Shown one piece after another: positions 9,804-19,400 of a DNA stretch of 41,750 bases. Source of the DNA: Nitrospirota bacterium (GTDB taxonomy: Bacteria; Nitrospirota; Nitrospiria; JACQCE01). The stretch lies in the NCBI GenBank assembly GCA_016201765.1, contig JACQCE010000043.1:1-41750 (forward strand), written 5' to 3'. Every line of letters starts with the position of its first letter. Position 1 is the stretch's first letter. The position numbers were made by a program, and so were the translations under genes. The notes under the pieces are model-generated. The model was not told the DNA's origin. It did not search any database and saw only the letters and a program-made list of their open reading frames with translations.

Positions 9804-10202
9804 TTACGGGGCGACGTTGATCGAGCCCCACATCTGGAAATGAATCGCGCAGAAGAAATTGTAGTCGTCGGCCCGTTCGAACTGAAATTCGTAACTTTCC
9901 CCGGGCTGGATGGTGTGATAGATCAACAGCTGCTGGGTCGCTCCCTTCGGATCCTGCGTCACCACCAGATGTTTCTGGGCATCGTGATTCGTCCAGCGCA
10001 CCACGTCGCCGACATGCACGGACACCGTCTGGGGGGCAAAGGCGAAGCTGTCCTTTTCAACGGTGACCTCCAGCGTCTTTCCGACCGGGAGGGCCGGTTT
10101 TTTCTGCACGGTTTCCTCCAGGGCGCCCGCCCACACCGGCCACAGCATCACGCCCGAAAGAACGGCCCCCCCGATCAGCCGGACGGCCGCACGATGGGTC
10201 AT
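9804..10202 (-). CDS. Secreted cupredoxin/plastocyanin-like protein
   Basis: Signal-like N-terminus; SVHVGDVVRWTNHDAQKHLV...YNFFCAIHFQMWGSI copper-site pattern H...C...H...M. Confidence 0.82.
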   Translation of the reverse strand: MTHRAAVRLIGGAVLSGVMLWPVWAGALEETVQKKPALPVGKTLEVTVEKDSFAFAPQTVSVHVGDVVRWTNHDAQKHLVVTQDPKGATQQLLIYHTIQPGESYEFQFERADDYNFFCAIHFQMWGSINVAP

Positions 10203-10648
10203 GACGCCACCCCGCTCCGTCGCGCCGGCTGGCCGGCCCGGCGGCACCACTTGACCGTCTCGATGATGTCGGCCGGGCTCATCCCGGCCGGCCGTTTGAC
10301 GAACCCGATCGCATAGGATCCGGCATCCACAATGACCTCCTCCTCGAAGCCCGCTCCGGCGAACAGCGGCTGATACCTCCGATAGAGCGGGCGCAGTTGT
10401 TCGCGCGCCACCCGCTGCAATTCATCCTCGCCCAAATCCTCGTTGCTGGAGCCCGACACCAGCAATCTCAATTCCTGCATATCGACGCCCAACAGGCACC
10501 AGACGCCCGCCGCATCCACCTCGATCAGGTAGTCGTCCGGTCCATCGGTAATCGCTACACGGCCGGAGGGATCATCGACAAATCCAATGCCTCCCTGCCT
10601 CAGGAGCGTCTTGAGCCGGTCAATCCCGGCGGCGGAGTCCGCGGTCAT
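10199..10648 (-). CDS. Conserved hypothetical protein
   Basis: MTADSAAGIDRLKTLLRQGGIGFVDDPSGRVAITDGPDDYLIEVDAAG...; ATGA overlap with the cupredoxin start. Confidence 0.65.
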   Translation of the reverse strand: MTADSAAGIDRLKTLLRQGGIGFVDDPSGRVAITDGPDDYLIEVDAAGVWCLLGVDMQELRLLVSGSSNEDLGEDELQRVAREQLRPLYRRYQPLFAGAGFEEEVIVDAGSYAIGFVKRPAGMSPADIIETVKWCRRAGQPARRSGVAS

Positions 10649-10649
10649 C

Positions 10650-11048
10650 TCATCGTCCCCCGCCAGCTTGATCGGTTGAAGCGTTCCCACCGGCCGGATC
10701 AATTGGATCGGATGGATAGACGGGGCCGCCCGGCGCGCACCGCTCGCACGGGCAGAGCTGACGCAGCAGAGAAAAACCGTAAATGCCCGTGCCGTGGCCG
10801 TCGCTCCATTCCACATGGATCGCATACCGGCCCACCGGCCGGATCTCGAGCGGGGTGATGTCGGATGGAATGCGCTCCACCTGCACCAGCACCTTGCGGC
10901 TCCATTCATCCACGCAGGCCGCGCACTGGCAATGCGCGCGCAGGTACCGATGGGGATAGAGGCCGACATGGCCGTCGGCCCACGTGATGCGAAGCCCCCC
11001 GGTTTCCTTCCTGATCTCCGTGGGTTGAATTGAGGCCGTGGTCGTCAT
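10650..11048 (-). CDS. DUF971-domain protein
   Basis: GGLRITWADGHVGLYPHRYLRAHCQCAACVDEW...YAIHVEWSDGHGTGIYGFSLLRQLC. Confidence 0.85.
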   Translation of the reverse strand: MTTTASIQPTEIRKETGGLRITWADGHVGLYPHRYLRAHCQCAACVDEWSRKVLVQVERIPSDITPLEIRPVGRYAIHVEWSDGHGTGIYGFSLLRQLCPCERCAPGGPVYPSDPIDPAGGNASTDQAGGGR

Positions 11049-11151
11049 TGCGAATGGCACATTATACACCACACTCCACGCACGAGGCGAATCGAAGGGT
11101 AGATTTAAAACCAAGGGCAACGGGTGGCCGATGAACAATCAACGGTGGCTC

Positions 11152-11213
11152 GGGGCATGGGGGCATCGGAGGACGGGTTTTCGATTCCGCACGGGCCCCC
11201 ACATCCAATGCCC
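11152..11213. repeat. Hairpin repeat with conserved loop, copy A
   Basis: TGGGGGC (11158-11164)/GCCCCCA (11195-11201), loop ATCGGAGGACGG...TTCCGCACGG, outer GGGCAT/ATGCCC. Matches copy B at 24469-24516. Confidence 0.75.
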
Positions 11214-11297
11214 GGATGTTGCGGCGGCGGGACGGCTCGTGCTACTCTGCGGCGGCGGGACACGGCACAGGACAGTCAAACCACCCTGGAGACATTG

Positions 11298-11588
11298 ATG
11301 ATGGAGGGATTATCCGAGGAAGAAATCGAGGCGCGCCTGGGTCAAATTCCGGCCTGGCGGGTCTTCGATACCACGTTGCAGCGGCAGTGGAAATTCCCCT
11401 CATTCTTTGAGGGCATCCGCTTCGTCAATCGCGTGGCGGAACTGGCCGACGCGGCCGATCACCACCCCGACATCGACATCCGCTATACGCGGATCACCCT
11501 CCGCCTTTGGACGCACACGGCCAACGGCATCACCCAGAAAGACTTCGATTTGGCCAAACAAATCGACCGGGTCGCGCCGGCCAACTGA
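11298..11588 (+). CDS. phhB: Pterin-4a-carbinolamine dehydratase
   Basis: LSEEEIEARLGQIPAWRV...FPSFFEGIRFVNRVAELADAADHHPDIDIRYTRITLRLWTHTANGITQKDFDLAKQID. Confidence 0.93.
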   Translation: MMEGLSEEEIEARLGQIPAWRVFDTTLQRQWKFPSFFEGIRFVNRVAELADAADHHPDIDIRYTRITLRLWTHTANGITQKDFDLAKQIDRVAPAN

Positions 11589-11647
11589 TCACCCCGGCCA
11601 TTGTCAGACCAACCCACTCCCCGCCGTGCTGCGGGTGAGTCTCCCCC

Positions 11648-11857
11648 TCAAGCCGCCAGCCGCTGCCGGCGCCGGGCTCTCGTCCGGGGAAGCGGCTCCT
11701 CCGTGCGGCGCTGCTGCCGGTTTCTCACAATCACCGGATCGATCACCTCGCCACACGACAGGCAGCGCCATCCCATAAAGCAGAGTTGCCCCGTTTCATC
11801 ATAGAGATCGCAAAATCGCTCCAACGCCATGACTCCGTCACACCGTGGACAGTTCAT
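11648..11857 (-). CDS. Small zinc-ribbon protein
   Basis: MNCPRCDGVMALERF...GWRCLSCGEVID (two CxxC pairs). Confidence 0.65.
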   Translation of the reverse strand: MNCPRCDGVMALERFCDLYDETGQLCFMGWRCLSCGEVIDPVIVRNRQQRRTEEPLPRTRARRRQRLAA

Positions 11858-11883
11858 CGACCTCACCTCCTTTGTCCGTGCCA

Positions 11884-12492
11884 TCACTGATCCCCCCGCA
11901 GGGGCCGCAACCGTCCCAAACATGCCTTCAATCCCTCAAAACACTGTTCCATCACCCGCACATCCCGTTTCACCTTCGCCAGCAAAATCCCTCCTTGAAC
12001 GGTCGACAACACCAGAAATGACAGCTCCTCGACTTTGATGTCCGATCTGATCTGGCCGTGCAATTGCGCCGTTCTCAACGCCCGCTCCACCACACCCCGC
12101 CATGACTCAAAAATCAGAGCCAGCCTGGACCGGAATTCTTCGTGCAGATCGCTCATTTCCGCCGCCAGATTGCCCAACGGGCAGCCGCCCCCGCACTGGT
12201 TCTCTCTCGCCGTGGCAACCAGACAATCAAACATCTCATCGATCGCATCCAAGCCCTGACCCTCTTCAAGCCGTTTCAACAGGGTTGAACCCATCTGCGC
12301 CGCCGCACGGTCCACGATCGCCAGCCCGACATCATCCTTGCTTCTAAAATAGTGATAAAACTGGCCTTTCCCAGCTTCCGCCGCGTCCAGAATATCCTCC
12401 ACGCTGGTGCGATGGAACCCCTTGATATGCACCAATCGCGCCGCGGCTTCCAGAATTTGTTCGCGTTTCGATATGGGTTGTATCGCTCTCAT
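11884..12492 (-). CDS. TetR/AcrR family transcriptional regulator
   Basis: REQILEAAARLVHIKGFHRTSVEDILDAAEAGKGQFYHYFRSKDDVGLAIV; CPLGNLAAEM. Confidence 0.94.
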   Translation of the reverse strand: MRAIQPISKREQILEAAARLVHIKGFHRTSVEDILDAAEAGKGQFYHYFRSKDDVGLAIVDRAAAQMGSTLLKRLEEGQGLDAIDEMFDCLVATARENQCGGGCPLGNLAAEMSDLHEEFRSRLALIFESWRGVVERALRTAQLHGQIRSDIKVEELSFLVLSTVQGGILLAKVKRDVRVMEQCFEGLKACLGRLRPLRGDQ

Positions 12493-12496
12493 TTTC

Positions 12497-12516
12497 TGTA
12501 CCTACCGGTCGGTACA
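12497..12516. promoter_or_regulatory. TetR-type operator palindrome TGTACCTACCGGTCGGTACA
   Basis: 20-bp near-perfect palindrome (one mismatched pair), 4 bp upstream of the tetR ATG and abutting its -10. Confidence 0.75.
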
Positions 12517-12546
12517 ACAATACAGCGAAAATATGCCTCCTGTCAA
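12517..12546 (-). promoter_or_regulatory. Candidate sigma70 promoter for tetR
   Basis: Minus strand TTGACA (12541-12546) - 18 nt - TATTGT (12517-12522). Confidence 0.6.
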
Positions 12547-12588
12547 TCCCCCCAAACACCACCGGAACCTCGAATAATAACGCGTAAC

Positions 12589-12617
12589 TTGACAGCCGTT
12601 TTCTCCTTGATTACAAT
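12589..12617 (+). promoter_or_regulatory. Candidate sigma70 promoter for the GalT-like gene
   Basis: TTGACA (12589-12594) - 17 nt - TACAAT (12612-12617). Confidence 0.65.
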
Positions 12618-12692
12618 AAATTACGAAATCGTTGTTGGACGTGATCGACACCGGTCTTCATCGCTTCTATCGGGTCGAGGAATAGGAACACC

Positions 12693-14021
12693 ATGGATCA
12701 CCTGCGCTTGATGACGATCATGCCGGACGGCACGGTCAAGCAGATCAATCCCTTTACAGGCACCGAAGTCTGGGCCGTCCCCGGCCGCGGTAATCGTCCG
12801 CTGGGCAATGGCGGCGGAGCGCCGCCGAAACCGATTGAACGTCACGCCGTGGAGGATTATTGCAATTTCTGCGCGGCCCATTATCTGTCCACGCCGCCGG
12901 AAAAAGCCCGGCTGGTGCAGGAAGGCCCCGCCTATCGAACAATCGATCATGTGGCGGCGGCCGATCTCTTCAAAAGCCACGCGGTGATGCGTCGCATTCC
13001 GAATCTGTTTGAGATTGTGACGATCGATTATTGGGAAAAAAATTACGGGTATCGCCTGTCGGACCGCAACCGGACGTGGAAGGAGCAGTATCTGTCAACG
13101 CCTGAAGGCCAATCCCACGTCCGGCGGGTCCTGGAAATCAAACTGGCCGCAATGGGAAGGTCCAAGGAGGAGCTGAGCCGCCTGGATAACGGCGCGCTGT
13201 TCCGGATGGCCGATGCCTTTTTCGGCGGCGCCCATGAACTGATCATCATGGACCGCCATTACCGGCCCAATGCCCAGAGCGATGCCGACCTCCTCGCCTC
13301 CGGCGACCTCTCCACGGACGAGCACGACCGGTACTGCGCCTTCACCATTTCCGCCATTCAGGACATTTATGCCCAGAACCGCTACGTGCGCTACGTCGCC
13401 GTGTTTCAAAACTGGCTCCGCGCCGCCGGCGCCTCGTTCGATCATCTGCACAAGCAACTGGTGGGTCTGGACGATTGGGGCAACGCGCTGAAAGCCCAGA
13501 GCACGGCCGTCAGGGAGAATCCCAACGTCTTCAACGAGGCGGTGGTGAATTTTGCCGCCTACAACAACCTGGTCGTGGCCGAAAACGACTACGCGGTCAC
13601 CTTCGTCGAGATCGGCCACCTCTATCCCACGCTGGCGATCTACTCCAAGAGCCAGAGGCTCAGACCGTGGGAGCATCTGCCCGAGGAGGTCCGGGGCATG
13701 AGCGACATGATGCACGCCTGTCATGCCGCGATGGGATCGACGGTCTCCTCCAATGAAGAGTGGTATTATCTGCCCGTCGATTCGGTCGACCGGATCCCCT
13801 GGCACATTCAGATCCGCCTCCGCGTCAACAATCCGGCCGGCTTCGAAGGCGGCACGCGCATCTACATCAATCCCATGACGCCGTATGAACTGCGGGACAA
13901 AATCGTCCCCCGTCTCTACGAATTACGACAGCGAAAGGTGATCAGCGGGATGCGGATTGCCGAGGAATGCGTCCTGCGGCCCAACCCGCTCCGCTACTAC
14001 CAGGCAAGGACTGCAGGGTAA
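12693..14021 (+). CDS. DUF4921/GalT-like (HIT superfamily) protein
   Basis: 442-aa ORF; YCNFCAAHY CxxC; ASFDHLHKQLVG HxH motif; GalT-like ends. Confidence 0.72.
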   Translation: MDHLRLMTIMPDGTVKQINPFTGTEVWAVPGRGNRPLGNGGGAPPKPIERHAVEDYCNFCAAHYLSTPPEKARLVQEGPAYRTIDHVAAADLFKSHAVMRRIPNLFEIVTIDYWEKNYGYRLSDRNRTWKEQYLSTPEGQSHVRRVLEIKLAAMGRSKEELSRLDNGALFRMADAFFGGAHELIIMDRHYRPNAQSDADLLASGDLSTDEHDRYCAFTISAIQDIYAQNRYVRYVAVFQNWLRAAGASFDHLHKQLVGLDDWGNALKAQSTAVRENPNVFNEAVVNFAAYNNLVVAENDYAVTFVEIGHLYPTLAIYSKSQRLRPWEHLPEEVRGMSDMMHACHAAMGSTVSSNEEWYYLPVDSVDRIPWHIQIRLRVNNPAGFEGGTRIYINPMTPYELRDKIVPRLYELRQRKVISGMRIAEECVLRPNPLRYYQARTAG

Positions 14022-14065
14022 CCGCCGCCCGCCGGACGCGGGAGCCTGAGCCGGAAGCAGACCTG

Positions 14066-14281
14066 GCAGGGTGTTGAAAAACTGATTCTTCGGGCAGGCC
14101 GGTCAAAAAGTTCCACGACCCGCTCGCGCGGATACCCCGAGGCCGCAGGGAGCGAGAAACCCGGAGCGTACTGTGTTGTACGCGAGGATTTCGAGCGACT
14201 GAGCTTGTACCGGGAATCGGACATAACCTCTCATCTCCGATTCGAGGTAAACGTCGCAGATGGACTTTTTCAGCAGCCTGC
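14066..14281. repeat. MITE-like element with terminal inverted repeats
   Basis: GCAGGGTGTTGAAAAA (14066-14081) vs TTTTTCAGCAGCCTGC (14266-14281), 14/16 complementary; internal palindrome GCGTACtgtgttGTACGC. Confidence 0.7.
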
Positions 14282-14778
14282 TAGACGTTCCGAAGGACCG
14301 CGACCAGATCGCTCATGGCCCGGGAACTCTCGCGCAGCCGTTGACTCAGCACCCTGGCTTCCTGCTGGATCATCTGCCGGCTGGGGTGATTGGTCGCGTA
14401 CCGCTTGGCCTCCCCCAGCATCCGCTCCGTTTCCTCCGCCATCCGTTCGATCTTGCCGCGCAGCACGGGATGGTGCCCCACGACTCTGAGCAGCGCACGA
14501 CGCACCTCGCGGAATTGATCCTGAAAGCGGTCCGGGGCGTTCGCGGCGCCGGTGAACGGTCCGACCTCGCCGGTCAACGGCTGCAACTGGTGCGACAGAA
14601 ACATGTAATAGGAAATCAGGTGGCTGCCGACCTCCAGCATCCGTTGGCCGCGGTCGAGACGCAGCGAATCAAGCCGCCCCTCAAGCGCCTGGGGTGCCCG
14701 GCCCGCGGCCGGGCGAACGACACGCCGGCGCCCTGTTGGTGTGGAAGACCGTCCCCGTGTGGCACGTGATTTTTTCAT
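14281..14778 (-). CDS. Hypothetical protein, basic N-terminus and helical body
   Basis: MKKSRATRGRSSTPTGRRRVVRPAAG...; TAG stop formed at the repeat boundary. Confidence 0.6.
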   Translation of the reverse strand: MKKSRATRGRSSTPTGRRRVVRPAAGRAPQALEGRLDSLRLDRGQRMLEVGSHLISYYMFLSHQLQPLTGEVGPFTGAANAPDRFQDQFREVRRALLRVVGHHPVLRGKIERMAEETERMLGEAKRYATNHPSRQMIQQEARVLSQRLRESSRAMSDLVAVLRNV

Positions 14779-14954
14779 GCGAGGCCCTCCCTCAACGCTT
14801 GCCCGCCGCACACATGATTGGAAGGTGTGCGGCAAATCTTTAGTACCACAAGTAAAGACGGCATGGAGCCCCTCGGTCAAACCCTCGGGACAAGCCTCCC
14901 CCTCACGCTCGCTGTGCGCGCCGGGTGGATGCCCGAGGGGAAGCTCATGGGCAT

Positions 14955-15605
14955 CTATCGCCGTCCAAAAATCTTGGCGTTTTCCCGGGCGTCGTCTTCC
15001 AGCACCCGCTTCCAATCGCGTTGCCGTCTGGGCGCCTGACGAAATTCCTCGTAAATCCCCTTGGCAAGCTCCACCCGGTCGACCCCTTCCGGGGCCACTT
15101 GAATATCCAGCTGGGCCATGGTCAGGTCGAACTCGGTGTTCAACAACGCATCCGCGTCCATCCCGTACGCCTGCAGGGCCTGCTTGATCACACCGCCGTC
15201 CACGTTGAACCGCCTGGCAACATCATGCAGGTTGGAGGGGCGGTACTGTTTCTCCTTGGTAATGCCCAGATGGTAGGCGCAGAAGAGATCAAAGGGTTCG
15301 ATCTTCTTGATCTGATCCGTCATGACCATGCCCTGGGCCCCGCCCTGGGGCGTCGGACCCTGTACACGACCGGGCGGCGCACCGCTTCTGGAGGAATGCC
15401 CGTGGGCGCGAGAGGGATGTGCCGAATGCGATGAACCGCCAGGCCTGTGCTGCGAGTCCCGGGCGCGAGGGGGCTGCTGCCCTCTCCCACGATCACCGGG
15501 ACGATCGCTCGGGCGGTTACCCGACCAGCGGTCCTGCCAGTGTGATCCGCCTCGCGGGCGGTTATGTCGTCTCTGATCCGACAGGGAAGCCTCTCCTGGG
15601 GCCAT
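14955..15605 (-). CDS. Hypothetical protein with R/G/S/H-rich low-complexity N-terminus and ordered C-terminal domain
   Basis: MAPGEASLSDQRRHNRPRGG...; IEPFDLFCAYHLGITKEKQYRPSNLHDVARRFNVDGGVIKQALQAYGMD. Start is uncertain; MVMTDQIKK is an alternative. Confidence 0.6.
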   Translation of the reverse strand: MAPGEASLSDQRRHNRPRGGSHWQDRWSGNRPSDRPGDRGRGQQPPRARDSQHRPGGSSHSAHPSRAHGHSSRSGAPPGRVQGPTPQGGAQGMVMTDQIKKIEPFDLFCAYHLGITKEKQYRPSNLHDVARRFNVDGGVIKQALQAYGMDADALLNTEFDLTMAQLDIQVAPEGVDRVELAKGIYEEFRQAPRRQRDWKRVLEDDARENAKIFGRR

Positions 15606-15642
15606 TGTGGCACAATCCGAAGGCCGGAGCAACAAAAGATAA

Positions 15643-15740
15643 GGTAGCCGGGTTGTTGGGTCGCTAGGTGGCTAGGAAATGCAATCCAGGCGGGGTTCCC
15701 TAGCTACCCAGCGACCTCGTTACCTAGCCACCTTGTTACT
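15643..15740. repeat. Inverted pair of octad tandem arrays
   Basis: GGTAGCCG GGTTGTTG GGTCGCTA GGTGGCTA (15643-15674) and TAGCTACC CAGCGACC TCGTTACC TAGCCACC TTGTTACT (15701-15740). Confidence 0.85.
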
Positions 15741-15745
15741 ACAAT

Positions 15746-16423
15746 TCAAGACGCCAGGCTTCTGAAATCCCGCCGGACCAACGGGCGCACGAGCGCCACG
15801 CCGGCAAGAAACCCGCCGACATGCGCGAACCAGGCGACGCCGCCCGGCGTGCCCAGGCTGAAGACGCCGTAGAGCAGTTGAATGACGATCCAGAATCCCA
15901 GCACGAACAGCGCCGGCACGCGCACCATCCGCATCACAAACCCCATCGGCACCAGCGCCAGCACGCGCGCCCGGGGGAACACCACGAGGTAGGCCCCCAG
16001 CACGCCGGAGACGGCGCCGCTGGCGCCGATCATCGGCAACGTGGAGAACGGGTCGACCAGCGCATGGGCATAGACCGCCGCGACGCCGCTGATCAGATAG
16101 AACAACAGATACCGGACGTGGCCCAGCGCATCCTCGACATTGTTGCCGAAAATCCACAGATAGAGCATGTTCCCCGCTACATGCAGCACCCCGCCGTGAA
16201 GAAACATGGAGGAGAAGACCGTCACCACAACCGGCGGCGCCGGACCGGCGGCAGGCCCGGACGACAGCAGACGGACGGGAACGACCCCATAGAGGGCCAG
16301 AAACGACTGGAGACGCTCCCCCAGCGACACCTCGAAGACAAACGCCAGAACGTTGGCCGCGATCAACGTGAACGTGACCCACGGCACCAGCGTGGTCGGA
16401 TTGTCGTCCCGGAGCGGAATCAT
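15746..16423 (-). CDS. Rhomboid-family intramembrane protease
   Basis: SSMFLHGGVLHVAGNMLYLWIFGNNVED; PMIGASGAVSGVLGAYLV; WFAHVGGFLAGV. Confidence 0.93.
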   Translation of the reverse strand: MIPLRDDNPTTLVPWVTFTLIAANVLAFVFEVSLGERLQSFLALYGVVPVRLLSSGPAAGPAPPVVVTVFSSMFLHGGVLHVAGNMLYLWIFGNNVEDALGHVRYLLFYLISGVAAVYAHALVDPFSTLPMIGASGAVSGVLGAYLVVFPRARVLALVPMGFVMRMVRVPALFVLGFWIVIQLLYGVFSLGTPGGVAWFAHVGGFLAGVALVRPLVRRDFRSLAS

Positions 16424-16461
16424 GCGGGAATGAGTGACGGGCTGTGCAAGGAGGAAACGGC

Positions 16462-19400
16462 CTAGACCTTGGCGATCGTCCAGGGCGACGTGGTCACCCA
16501 CCGCGTCAATTCCTCGGCCGAAATCGGCCGGCTGATGAAATAGCCCTGCACCAGATCGCAGCCCAGTTCCACCAGCCGGTCCAGCGTCTGCTGGCTCTGC
16601 ACGCCCTCGGCCACGACCTTCAAACCCTGATTGTGGCCGAGATCGATGATCGACCGGACGATCATGGCGTCATCCGGATCCTCGGACATGTTCAGCACGA
16701 ACGATTTGTCGATCTTGATCTCATGCACGGGGAGTTTTTTCAAATAGGTCAGGGAGGAATGGCCGACGCCGAAATCATCGATCGCCAGCCGGACGCCCAT
16801 GATGCTCAGACTGCTGAGAATCTCCATGGCATGGTCGGGATCGGACATGATGGCGCTTTCGGTGATCTCCATGTCCAGCAGGCGCGGGGGAATTCCGAAC
16901 TCCAGCAGCCGCTTGTCGATCTGATCCGCAAAGGTGGGATCGTGGAGACTCCGCGCGGACAGATTCACGGAGATGCTCAGCGACAGGCCCTCGCGCATCC
17001 ATGCGCGGGCCTGTTCCAGGGCGGCCTCGATGACGAAATCCGTCAGCGGCTTGATCAGCCCGGTCTGCTCGGCCAGCACAATGAACTGATCCGGCGGGAC
17101 CAGGCCGTACTTGGGATGGCGCCAGCGGAGCAACGCCTCCGCGCCCACCACCTGCCCCTGCTTCAGGTTCACCGTGGGTTGGTAGTTCAGGAAAAGCTGG
17201 TTCCGTTCGATGGCATGCCGCAGCTCCCCCATGAGGGAGAACCGGCGATGGGTGTACTGGTCGTGCTCCGAGGCGTAGAGCGCGTAGCCGCTCCCCGCCT
17301 GTTTCGCGGTGTACATGGCGATGTCGGCGCGTCGCATGATCGTCTCGGCGTCCAATCCGTGTTCGGGAAACAGCGCAATGCCGATGCTGGCTTCCACATC
17401 AAGCGCCAGTTCATCCAGCGCAAAGGGTTTTTCCAGGGTTTGCAGGATTTTCTGCGACGTCATCACCGCGCCCTCCTGGTCCGCGGTGGGCAACAGCACG
17501 GCGAATTCATCCCCCCCCAGCCGCGCGATCGTGTCGGATTCCCGCAGGGCGGCGCGTAAACGCGGCCCCACTTCTTTTAACAACAAATCGCCGTGATGGT
17601 GGCCCAGGGTGTCGTTGATTTCCTTGAACCGGTCCAGATCCAGGACAAGGAGGGCCAGCGAATGATGATCGCGCTGCGCGGCCAGGATCGCCTGCCGCAG
17701 CCGATCGTTGAGCAGATTCCGGTTGGGCAGCGCGGTGAGGGCGTCATGGTTCGCCTGGTATTCAAGCGCCGCCGTCTGCGCCTTGCGCTCGCTGATATCC
17801 CGGGCGATCGTGGACAGGTATTCCACCGACCCGTCCTCCGTCTTGTGGGCCAGGATCACCTGTGACACGGGAATTTCTCGCCCGTCACGCGACAACAACA
17901 CGGACTCGCCGCTCCAGACCCCCTGCTTGATCGCCTTGGGAATCGCCTCATTCAAAATCACCGCGGCCGCCCATTGCGGGTGGCAGGTGGCGATCTGCAG
18001 CCCCGCCGCCGGTTCCCTGGCGCCGAGGCCCAGCATCGTCCGGCCGGCTTGATTCAGATAGAGAAACGTGCCGTTGGCGTCCACCGTGCCCACAAAATCG
18101 GTGGTCGCCTCCAGAATGGCGGCCAGCCGCTCCCGGGCCTCCGTCGATCGCTTCCGCTCGGTGATGTCCCGGCCGACCGACACAAAATGCGTGAGATTGC
18201 CGCCGCGATCCCTGATCGGCGTGATCGTTTTGTCCTCATAATAGATGTCGCCGTTCTTCTTCGCGTTGACGAAGACGGCGCGGAACGGATGGCCGGTCAG
18301 GATCGTCTCCCAGAGGCTCTCGTAAAACCGTCCGCTGTGATGGCCCGATTTCAACAAACGGGCGTTCTGGCCGATGGCCTCCTCGCGGGTGTAGCCCAGC
18401 AACTCTTCAAACGCGGGGTTCACATATTCGATGACGCCGTCGCGATCCGTGATAAACACGCTTTCGGCCGATTGTTCGACCGCGCTGGACAGCTTCACGA
18501 GCGTCGCTTCCGCCTGCGCCCGGCCCAACTCGGCCGAGACCTGCACCGCGAAGATCTGCAGCAGCGACTGGGCCTCCTCGCCGTTGAGGATCGGCAACCG
18601 GCTGACCGCCATCAGCAACCCGATTGGACGACCGGCGGCGTCGAACAACGGCGTACCGATGTAGCTTGACACGCCCAGTTCGGCCAGCCAGCGGTCGTTC
18701 GGAAACTGCCGCAGCACGTCGCTGGGATAATAGCAGAGGCGCCCGCTCGCCACCAGTTCGCAGGGCGTTCCCTCGAGCGGACGGACGAGATTCCCGACGA
18801 TGCTGCCGTTGGCATAGACCGCCAGGGTCTGCAACTCCCTTCCCGTCTCGGAGAGCCGGCCGATGACCGTGTACTCCACATCCAGCACCCGGGCCAGATG
18901 CTGCACGACCAGGCGGAAATATTCCTCCCCGTAACGGCCGGCAACCCCCTGGGCGATGTCGCGCAGCTGCTCCTCACGGCGCGTGCGGTCCAGCATGGCG
19001 TGAATCAGGTTGGCCACCGCCTGGAGAAAATGGCAATCGTCCTGCGTGAACCGGCGCCGAGTTGCGGTATGGGCGCCGAGGACGCCGAACGGCCGCTTCG
19101 CGCCCGGAATGACCACGCTCACCCCGCTGACCACGCCGTGTTCCTGCAGCAGCGCCGGGCCTCGAAACCGCGTCTCCAGCTCGAGCCTGTCGACAATCAC
19201 CGGTTCGGACGCCTGCAGGGTATACCCCGCCTGCGAGTCCGGACCGGCGCTCATCATCGCCCGGCCGACCGCCCCCCCCCGCCAGCCGACACCGGCCCTC
19301 AGCAGCAAGGCTCCCCCGTCCGACTGCAACTGCAGGACCTTGCAATAGTCGACGTTGAGCGTCCTGGCCACCGTCTCGACCACATCCTGCATGAATTCCG

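Noticed and set aside
13095-13805. 236-aa minus-strand ORF
   Set aside because: Antisense to the GalT-like gene, which has the coherent protein.
14860-14950. CCCCTCGG/CCGAGGGG arms around 14.88-14.94 kb as a structured RNA
   Set aside because: Imperfect, short arms with no second copy; could be an ordinary terminator or leader structure.
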